Source of the DNA: Armigeres subalbatus
Lineage: Eukaryota; Arthropoda; Insecta; Diptera; Culicidae
Assembly: GCF_024139115.2 (NCBI RefSeq)
Contig: NC_085140.1
Coordinates: 332,937,953 to 333,001,952 of the forward strand
DNA length: 64,000 nt
Reading direction: 5' to 3'
Translations under genes and position numbers: made by a program
Notes under the pieces: generated by a model
What the model was told of the DNA's origin: nothing
The model's input: the letters and a program-made list of their open reading frames with translations, nothing else
Database searches by the model: none
Shown: positions 56,592-64,000 of the stretch, one piece after another
How the letters are laid out: each line of letters opens with the position of its first letter
Position numbering within the stretch: the first letter of the stretch is position 1

Positions 56592-56639
56592 TCGTAATAA
56601 CCAAATAAAAAACTTGACTTTTGTAGCTGCTACTGTCCT

Positions 56640-56958
56640 CCTAGGTGGAATGCAAAGCAGTACACTAGACTATGATATTAGATAGTCTTGTTGGCGCACT
56701 AACTAGTCTGAAACCATTAGTAGTAGTAGCAGGTGACTTCAATGAGTGGGCGGTGGACTGGGGATTCCGGTTCACTAACACCACAGGTAATATCCTGCTA
56801 GAGTCGCTAGGGAGACTGAACGTGGTTCTGTTGAACGAGGAGCAGGTATCCATGTTCAGAGGTCCGAGAGGTGAATCATGTATCAATTTGACCTTCTGCA
56901 GCGCGGGATGGATGGCAGACCCTGAAAGCAGTGTTCATGAGGGGTATACTTCGAGCGG
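56640..56958 (+). pseudogene. R1-like LINE endonuclease fragment
   Basis: The frame reads MILDSLVGALTSLKPLVVVA then GDFNEWAVDWG, VVLLNEEQ, FRGPRGESCINLTFCS and EGYTSS. GDFNxW and the SxIDxTF-like box are AP-endonuclease motifs of R1/I-like LINEs. The expected SDH motif is cut after TSS at 56957, where the GGGGG element begins. The fragment continues beyond that element at 60714. Confidence 0.8.
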
Positions 56959-57034
56959 GGGAAGCCCATATGGCATAATGCCATTTGGCATAAGACCGTT
57001 AATAACGATAACCGATAACGATTTAAATGTCTAA

Positions 57035-58343
57035 TAGCCTATTCAGATTACGCCATTAATGACATAATAATTGGCGTTTCAAGGTAAATACGCTTTATGA
57101 TGTCATTATTTACGTAATATTCCATACATTTTGCGCTGTCAAAAGATACCCGCTAAAGAGAGCCATAAAGAATTTATTACGAACAATTATTACGAGAGAG
57201 CTTTCGTTCTAACTGGGATGCAGGGAGAAATACAACAAAACAAAACTGACAAGCGTCACGCTCTCTTTGCCAGAGAGAAAATTCTCTCTGTTTTCAATTC
57301 GTTTCGTAGTTGACAGTCATGCTCTTTCTGTCGCAGCAGGGTCGAATGCATGTTAGATGGAAATCTTCTGAGCGCTGAACAATAACTCGGATTGTGATGG
57401 TTTTGTGGAAAGCATTTTATATAATTAAAAATAATGATGATAATTATTTATTCTCCACTTATTCAACATGAATTGTTTAAAAAACAGATGCTCTCTAGAA
57501 CAAATCGAATAAATTTTCAAAGTTCAAGGGCCAATGCGGAAGACAATTTAAAACGTAGGAATGGTTGTAAAACGAATATATTTGATGAATAAACATGATT
57601 TCATAAATTGTTTCAATTCTGCTCCTTGAATAGCTTAATATACTTTGGATTTCAACATTTTTCACGTGCATTAATTCATCCAAAATCCAGTTTAAATTAT
57701 ATCACATTCACACGATTCGATTTTGTTAGAAGCTGTATCATTGATTGTCGAGTAGAACGCAATGGTTCAGTTTCCATTTTTGAAAAAAAATTAAATTGCT
57801 GAGTTGCCCTTCATACATGGAGATACTGGTGGAAATAGATTTTAGTTCGATAATATTTCTTGAAAATTGGTCCAATCGTCCTTTTTTTATTTATTTGTGA
57901 GAATTCCCAAAAGTATATAATTTTTTCTATCAAATCTCCGTTCGATCATAGTACAGAATCAAAATACTTTTTAAATTTAAAAATAAATTGAGGAATAGTC
58001 TGATTCCCCGAAGAACGGCGCACCCAACTAATGAATGTAGCTTCGCTCATTATCCTTAATGAGAGCTTCAAATATTCTTCGAAAATCCCTTTTCATATTT
58101 TTTTTAATATTTTTTTTTCGTAGAAACTTTGTTCAGAAAAAAATGTTCGATTGTCGCCACACAAATGCTTGATTTCGCAAATTAAATTTTAAAACTCTCC
58201 TTGAATTCAACCCTGTATTAGCGTGCAAATGAGGAAACATGGAAACGTCAAGATATATTATCTTGCTGCAGTCTGAACACCTCGTAATAATTGGATACCC
58301 TCTCACTTAACAAAGTCATAAATAGTCCAATCTGAATAGGCTA
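57035..58343. mobile_element. 1.3 kb inverted-repeat element, nested
   Basis: A perfect 15-bp terminal pair, TAGCCTATTCAGATT and AATCTGAATAGGCTA, encloses AT-rich noncoding DNA. TA or ATA occurs at both borders. It separates two ATTTGGCATAA blocks of the surrounding element. Confidence 0.7.
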
Positions 58344-58730
58344 TAAAGGCCATTTGGCATAACGACCATTTGGAATAATTTGTTGGCTACCTCGAGGCCA
58401 TTTGGCATAACGACCGTTTGGCATAATGACCATTTGGCATAATCCTCGAAAAATGAATTAAATACAACGGGTCGTTTAGCAAAACTACCATTTGGCACAA
58501 AAAAGGTTAATCGTAGAAATATATCGACATTGCTGTTTCATAAGGGCGAAAGTCGCGAACGTAAACATTGACTTCTTTTGCTGATTTCAGGAAGATTAAA
58601 GACTTCTGGCGATATTTTCCACTTCTGTTTGATAGAAGGCGCGGAGCGCCACCAGTTCCAAGTGGTTGTTACCTAGGAGCGGTCCTAGTTGTTGAGAAAT
58701 TTGCAGGAAAAGGCATTGTTTCCGATTGCG

Positions 58731-59067
58731 AGTATGCATTTGCCCGGGATGAAGCAAAAAAGAAGATGACTTCTAAAAGTACGCATTTGCCTGCATTTGA
58801 TGACTCCTTTGTATTTACCCGGAATAAGGCAAAAGAGTAAATGATTCATTTTTTAAAAATACGCGTTTGCCCGGGATGAAGCAAAAGAGTAGATGCCTTT
58901 TTCTTTAAAAGTACGCGTTTGCCCGAAATAATGCAAAAGAGTAGATGACTCCTTCTTTAAAAGTATGCATTTGCCCAGGATGAAGCAAAAAACAAGATGA
59001 CTCCTTCTTTAAAAGTACGCATTTGCTCGAAATAAGGCAAAAGAGTAGATGACTCCTTCTTTAAAAG
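58731..59067 (+). repeat. 52-bp tandem repeat, left part (about 6-7 units)
   Basis: The unit starts GTACGCATTTGCCCGGGATG and continues AAGCAAAAGAGTAGATGACT and CCTTCTTTAAAA. Units differ by a few bases, and one alternates CGAAATAAGGC with GGGATGAAGC. The array is broken at 59069 by the next element and resumes at 60137. Confidence 0.9.
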
Positions 59068-59069
59068 TA

Positions 59070-60134
59070 CACACTTAATTCTATTCACCGGGCTCGGTAA
59101 ATAGATTACCGATTTCTCAACAGCTGAGCTCTCGGTAGTGACCTCGGTAACCAAATTCAATTACCGAGCTCTCGGTTCAACATTTATGGTAGCGAACTGT
59201 CAAAAAAATACCGAGCAGTCGGTAAAAATATACTGATGAAACTGTAAACAAATTACCGATTTCAGTAATTTATAGTACTGACTAAAAGGAAATTAACTTC
59301 AATTTTTCTTATTGATAATGAGTAAAAACACATGCAATCTGAGGTTTTCATATTTATTACAGTTTTTTAGAGTCAGAAAACTGTACAACATATGTTTGCT
59401 GCTGTCTCTAGCACTAGCTCAATTCCATTATCGCCCGGGAAGCTATCACAAAGATGGCCGCAAGGACCCTCATTCGTTTTATTATATCTAGAAAATAAGA
59501 CCGTTTTTAATCGAGAAAATCCTATCGGGAACAGTTATTTTATTGAGTCTACATACCTGATGTCTTATTATAGATCGAGTTCCATAAAATCGGCACAACA
59601 CATATTGGAGATAGCAGTAGCGACTGTGCACGCTGATGATACGTTTTTTTTTTCATATTTGTCCTGGAAATCTATCATATAAATTTTTAGCAAACTAGCG
59701 CAAAAAATACATGATGGTAAACGTGTTTTAACCTGAATATCCAATAAAGCGAAATTTCCACCTGTAGCATTAATCTCGACTGAAACAAATTCGTTCTGAC
59801 TCGCAAATAAATATGGCGTCGGAACATGCGGTACCTGGTCGAGAACTGATAACTCGGTACTTGTTTTACCAGGTGTTCAGTAAAGTGAATTAATTTTTAC
59901 TGAGTGATCGGTTAATGTTTTGACAAGTGCAGGACATTTACTTAGAACAGAGTTGATCGGTAATTCAATCTACCGAAACTCTGTATTTTATTTTTTACAA
60001 CTGAAACATCGGTGAAAATGATTACAGAGATCAGTTAAATCTTTGAAATCAACTGAGCTCTCGGTTCAATTCATCTTTTACCGAATAAAATCAGTAAAAA
60101 ATATTACCGAGCTGAAATTCTCGATTTAAGTGTG
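59070..60134. mobile_element. 1.07 kb TA-flanked element with CACACTTAA ends and CGGTAA repeats
   Basis: It starts CACACTTAATTC and ends GATTTAAGTGTG, with TA on both sides (59068-59069, 60135-60136). Both halves are rich in CTCGGTAA/TTACCGAG and share CAACAGCTGAGCTCTCGG or CAACTGAGCTCTCGG in inverted order. The plus-strand frame 59392-59682 has no recognisable domain. The termini equal those of the 46998-47237 MITE. Confidence 0.88.
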
Positions 60135-60136
60135 TA

Positions 60137-60575
60137 TGCATTTGCCCAGGATGAAGCCAAAAGAGTAGATGACTCCTTCTTTCGAAATACGCATTTGCCT
60201 GGGATGAAGCAAAAGAGTAGATGACTCCTTCTTTCAAAGTACGCATTTGCCCGGGATGAAGCAAAAGAGTAGATGACTCCTTCTTTAAAAGTACGCATTT
60301 ACCCGGAATAAGGCAAAAGAAAGCCACGAAGCAACTCATAAGCAGGATCAGAAGCAGCACGGCGAACCACGGAAAATAGGCCAATATTCATCAGTCTAAG
60401 TATGAAGACTAAGGACAACTCTTTGTATAACATATATCAGATTAAACTGTACTTCTTTGTATTTTTATCCCGAGCCGTTTTTTTAATCCCACTTTTTGGT
60501 TGCCACCAGTTAGGAGTAAAAGTACATCACTCCTTAAAATACGCATATGCCCAGAAAAAGGCAAGCTTCTTCCTA
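60137..60575 (+). repeat. 52-bp tandem repeat, right part
   Basis: About four further units to 60320, then a diverged unit at 60525-60575. The flanking phase continues that of the left part. Confidence 0.85.
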
Positions 60576-60713
60576 GAGTTTTTATAATTCTTTGAATATT
60601 TATGCCAAATGGTCATTATGCCAAATGGCCCTAAAATCGTTATGACTATTTTTCTTTATTATGCCAAATGGCCCCTGGCTATTCAACTCGTTATGCCATT
60701 TGGGGTAGCCCCC

Positions 60714-60830
60714 TGACCCAATCAGTTGACCTAGGATGGTGTACCTGGTAGATCAACCCGGAACTGCTAGAAGAATCATTACGATGCAATGCAGGAGGGT
60801 GAAACGCCTGTCATCCGCGGTACAATGGCA
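60714..60830 (+). pseudogene. R1-like LINE, continuation after insertion
   Basis: The frame INPELLEESLRCNAGG, followed by a stop, resembles the linker between endonuclease and RT in such LINEs. From about 60835 the DNA is unrelated (TTTTTGGTACTTCTG...), and RT motifs resume at 61440. Confidence 0.5.
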
Positions 60831-61435
60831 CTCTACCCACCATCATTTTTGGTACTTCTGTTTTTGGTACCCAGTTTCTTGGTAGTATACCCGAATTCAG
60901 CGCTCATTTTGGGTGATTGGATCGTTCGCAGCTGGTGCTAATTATCGGCAATTAACTTCTCCTGGCGAAAACTTGCAATTACTTGAGATATATCGAGCCT
61001 TTTGTGTTTGTATGGCTTCTTTATATTAACAGCTCGTCGATACATTCGAAGTTATGTTTTCATGAATTAAACGAAATTAAAACAGAAACATTGTGCGCCA
61101 TATTGAATGAATGGTGGGTAGGCGTATCAGCCTTCTCTTCAGTCCCCTGATGCAATGAGACTAGATAGAAGGTGAGGAAGAAGACCAAATGCAAGCGTAT
61201 TAGTGGATGATGAAAAATGTAAACAGCAAATGGTGACGTACATATTTGCACGGCTTCTTATGCGAGCTCCTTCGAATGTAGTAGTGAAAGCTTTTTCGCC
61301 ATATACGAAAGGCACGCACACAATATACGGATTTCCATACCTTAGTATTTATTTTCATTGATTACGATGGGAAAATCGGACTAATGATGACAAGGTTGTT
61401 TCCGAAGCATCATTAATCCGACTGGCGCGTTACAC
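60831..61435. other. unidentified insert within the LINE
   Basis: It lies between two LINE fragments of the same orientation. I found no termini. The minus-strand frames 61060-61321 have no motif. Confidence 0.35.
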
Positions 61436-61439
61436 CGTA

Positions 61440-61748
61440 CGAGTCAGTTGACGTGATACTGCTAGTGACTAACGACGAGCTTATCGTCGCGGCAAGAAAA
61501 CTTATAATGAATAAGGCCCCAGGTCCGGATGGAATCCCAAACCTGGTCCTTCAACACGCGATTCCTGCTAATCCGGATTATCACGTATGACATAGTATTA
61601 CGTTTAAATCTCGCGACCGGCGTGAAGTTATTGGCGACACTCTCGATGAAGTTGAACTTAAAGCTTCATATGCGATTATCAGAGTCGAGGAATGGCTCAA
61701 ATCAAGGAGGTTGGCGTTAGCACAACACAAGACAGAAGTCGCGGTATA
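61440..61748 (+). pseudogene. R1-like LINE reverse transcriptase fragment
   Basis: TNDELIVAARKLIMNKAPGP then DGIPNLVLQ matches the RT start (KAPGPDGI). After a large internal deletion, EVELKASYAIIRVEEWLKSR and LALAQHKTEVAV match the region just after the FADD box. The active site is lost. Confidence 0.75.
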
Positions 61749-62240
61749 GGCAAATTTATTTGAAACTCAGCGATCGCTTCGACATCTGGTAATTAGATTG
61801 AAAACTATGAAAATCGTGATGGGTGGTAAAATAATTCAACGGAAACATGCCAAAGACGAACATTTTCCGATTTTCTGATCAAAATACACTTTTTGGGAGA
61901 TCAGAAACTATGGAAGTTGATGATAAATTATTTTTTTCTTCACAATCCACATCAATCCGGTTAGTTGTTACATACAATTTTTGAGAGTAATTTGAAAAAA
62001 TGTCGATCCGGACCAAAGTTTATGAACTCCCGGATTTGTTAATTTCGATCGAAATCACACAGGATTGGTCGGAGTAGAAAGATGAGCGATTGAAAAACCC
62101 ATTGCCAATGGAAAAGGGAGGTGTGTGGAATAAATATTGAGATAATTTTGATAATCAAAAATTCAAACTAGAATGTAAACAAGCCGGTTTCACTCAATCT
62201 AAAGCAGCGCACTCTGGGATAGATTCTTATTAAATTTGCC
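61749..62240. mobile_element. 492-bp TA-flanked MITE in the LINE
   Basis: GGCAAATTTATTTGAAAC at the left and AATAAATTTGCC at the right form the ends, with TA on both borders. LINE coding sequence resumes about 50 bases after the right end. Confidence 0.65.
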
Positions 62241-62289
62241 TATTGCATAACCGCCCTGGGTTGATAGCCATGATAAAGGAAGGGACCTG

Positions 62290-62395
62290 CACAGTTAAGT
62301 GTGGTTAAGTCCATGAGAGCATTAACGCATCTGGGAGTAATGATCGACGATAAACCCAATTTTACGAGCCACGTCGATTATGGATGCCAAAGGGC
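62290..62395 (+). pseudogene. R1-like LINE, RT thumb fragment
   Basis: The frame MRALTHLGVMIDDKPNFTSH and VDYGCQRA corresponds to the (L.YLG..ID..L.F..H......) motif after the RT core. Similarity ends near 62395, where a LINE in the opposite orientation begins. Confidence 0.7.
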
Positions 62396-63184
62396 ATGGT
62401 CAGACCAACTTCCAGTTTACACAGATGTTCTATAAACATGGCTGTTTCAAGAAGTTGTTTTCATAGCTTCGGGATCGCCGAATCTTCGGATTGCACGGAA
62501 TGCGTAGGCGAGATGGAGTCTAATACCTCAGCTCTATTAGATACCATAAAGGTTGGGCGATTGCCTATGTTAAGTAAACCTATTTGGTAATACTCAAGTA
62601 TTCCATCAAGCTGGAGCCTTTCAGATTGATATTCGAGCTACCCCAGACGATGTGATGAGCATTAGCATCACTGCCGACAATTAGCGGAAGGCCTTTTAAA
62701 GTGCAATATTATGCATCTCGAGATAAAATAGAATACAGCGGCTTCCTGCGGGTTGCTTCTCAGGTAATCGCAGCGGTCACTAAACACGACAGAGTTAATG
62801 AAAATCTTACCCATCGTATGCACTTGCCATGATAAACACTCTCCATGTACTCAGTGACTCCGGTTGCATCTCACTAATACAATAGAACACTCCTGTCATT
62901 TCGCGAAAAGCACGTGGTTTTTTTTTGAGCGGCAAAATTCTGCCTATCTTCTAACACGGCGGCTATCTTGACGTTTACCTTCGCAGTCGAGCCTGCGAGC
63001 GTAAGACCGCCGCAGCATTCTAAAAAAAGATAAGCGCGACAATATATGACAACTAGTTTAAAAGCATCCGTAGGAGATGCTTCATCATGTGGTAAATAAA
63101 CCGAACAATAGACGTATTTCCTGACGGGGGTTCCGCCATAGCGTTGTTAACAAGCACGGCATTGATCGAGAGTTTGTCATTCCA

Positions 63185-63357
63185 ATTCGCGAAGTCGAAG
63201 CAAATTCTGCTCTTCCTTCCTATGGGAAATCCCATTGCTATCTGTCAGAGTTTGAGTGAAACATGGCCGCCATCTCCTCCTCTCTGTTGCTCTACTGTAA
63301 AAACCCATAAAGAACTGTCATTGTTTGTGTGAAGAATTTTGCTTCGACTTCGCGAAT
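63185..63357. mobile_element. 173-bp inverted-repeat MITE
   Basis: ATTCGCGAAGTCGAAGCAAA at the left is mirrored by AAAATTCTTC...-type right end reading GCTTCGACTTCGCGAAT. Arms are about 24 bp. Confidence 0.75.
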
Positions 63358-63401
63358 ACTGAAAGCAGCAGCCCGGTGGCATCCCTATCTCACACAATAG
63401 G

Positions 63402-63535
63402 TTTGTTTTGCAGCCAACATTGCGCGGCCGTATCCCACTGACAGTTCTGTATCCTAATGAGAATCAAATGTGATGTTTGTAAACAAATCATATACTATCA
63501 TGAATTTTACGCTGAGATGTTGGCTGCAAAAACAT
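63402..63535. mobile_element. ~134-bp inverted-repeat MITE
   Basis: TTTGTTTTGCAGCCAACAT and ATGTTGGCTGCAAAAACAT form the ends. The interior includes a GC-rich GCGCGGCCGT stretch. No ORF of its own. Confidence 0.65.
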
Positions 63536-63645
63536 GGCGTCGAGCAATCAACCTGTAAAGCTGCAAAAACCAGGTTCACTAGGTTACCAAGGTAGAAAGT
63601 AGCCTTGCGAAAATGAGGCTCCTGCACCAAAGTCACTTGGAGTTT

Positions 63646-64000
63646 TTGGGACTTTTACCACTGGAATAGGCAATCCGTAGCGTTATTCTTAGCCAGATTA
63701 GGCTACTGACACAACACAACTATCATGGCTGTTCGGGGAGAGAAGCCAGCGAACAGCCAAATATGACCATATTGATATTTTAGTTACCAGATAAAGATTG
63801 TCGCTGTCGTCGCTGTCCGGAACATCTTTTGCTGACGAGGTTAGGGGATCTAAATGTCAATGAAGGAAAATATTATAAATTCAGTAGAAAATCGAATTAT
63901 AGCCGCTATTGAAATTGGATTTTTCTCACAATCCATACGTTAAACCTAATTTCGGAAGTAGTGCGCTGTATAGCACATCACCAAATGAAAACAGCGCACC
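63646..64000. other. window end, no gene recognised
   Basis: It contains a small hairpin (GGCTGTTCG...CGAACAGCC, 63728-63758). No coding motif. Confidence 0.4.

Larger units (their letters stand above)
56957..60713. mobile_element. 3.76 kb inverted-repeat element inserted in the LINE
   Basis: The left end GGGGGAAGCCCATATGGCAT and the reversed right end GGGGGCTACCCCAAATGGCA both lead into ATAA and repeats of CCATTTGGCATAACGACC. The same motif recurs in the middle (58347-58500) and near the right end (60605-60690). LINE coding sequence lies on both sides. It contains two further elements and a 52-bp tandem array. No transposase and no clear target duplication. Confidence 0.65.
62395..63645 (-). 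pseudogene. LINE endonuclease (R1/LOA-like), minus strand, with two MITEs
   Basis: The minus strand shows LTLVQEPHFRKATFY (about 63640-63590), YVYCSVYLPHDEASPTDAF (about 63120-63065), KGLPLIVGSDANAHHIVW then GSSNINLKGSSLMEYL (62705-62600), and GNRPTFMVSNRAEVLDSIS (about 62560-62505). These are successive motifs of the AP endonuclease of R1/LOA-like LINEs, in order. Frameshifts separate them, and elements at 63185-63357 and 63402-63535 interrupt the frame. Confidence 0.75.

Noticed and set aside
56353..56685. Arg-rich frames over the CGCC clusters
   Set aside because: They are forced by the (GCC)n repeats at the hAT element end, and they cross its border and target duplication.
58731..60330. 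CRISPR-like regular repeats
   Set aside because: The 52-bp units are head-to-tail without unique spacers, and the DNA is clearly animal. It is an ordinary tandem array split by a transposon.

Overview
The window looks like nuclear DNA of a culicine mosquito, most likely Aedes. The host genes have insect architecture: short spliced introns beside a 10.5 kb intron, C2H2 zinc-finger linkers, and Inr/DPE-type promoter motifs. The intergenic DNA is AT-rich and almost wholly built of transposon remnants: RTE-, Jockey- and R1-like LINEs, copia, piggyBac, hAT, pogo-like and PIF/Harbinger-like elements, tRNA-derived SINEs ending in GAA repeats, and many TA-flanked MITEs. The species is inferred from these repeats and was not checked by any search.

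Two host genes are well supported. (1) A single-exon PPIL4-type gene (cyclophilin domain, RRM, then RS/lysine-rich tail) lies on the minus strand at 14995-16941. (2) A three-exon, 885-residue, 11-finger C2H2 protein lies on the plus strand (39775-40232, 50746-51990, 52054-53008). Its splice sites agree in phase, it has a 5' noncoding exon at about 39528-39622 and a poly(A) signal at 53218. Two further GC-rich segments ending in splice donors (about 19859-20466 and 26480-26725) may be alternative noncoding first exons of this gene. No other convincing host coding region was found.

Layout. 1-6600: RTE fragment, degenerate hAT, inverted-repeat elements, a Harbinger-like MITE carrying a nested 410 bp dispersed repeat. 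6607-13909: nested complex with a pogo-like TA element (7236-11762) that holds 2.8 kb of an 11-bp tandem repeat, itself split by a palindromic MITE. 14995-16941: PPIL4. 17190-21100: MITE cluster, tRNA-like sequence, candidate promoter and noncoding exon. 21628-25710: RTE copy without its catalytic block, two adjacent SINEs, fossil piggyBac transposase. 26445-39500: second candidate promoter, degenerate AATTCC repeats, hAT elements, a 23-bp minisatellite. 39528-53240: zinc-finger gene, whose big intron holds copia, piggyBac-MITE, RTE and Jockey debris. 53513-56591: 3.1 kb hAT-type element with a perfect 8-bp target duplication. 56650-62400: R1-like LINE broken up by at least two levels of nested elements. 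62395-63640: a second LINE endonuclease on the minus strand.

The most informative observations are the insertion histories that can be read exactly. Two MITEs sit in one Jockey fossil, and taking out each with one copy of its target duplication restores the reading frame. A TA element sits inside a 52-bp tandem array whose neighbouring unit shows the empty site. Four different DNA elements each contain their own tandem array.
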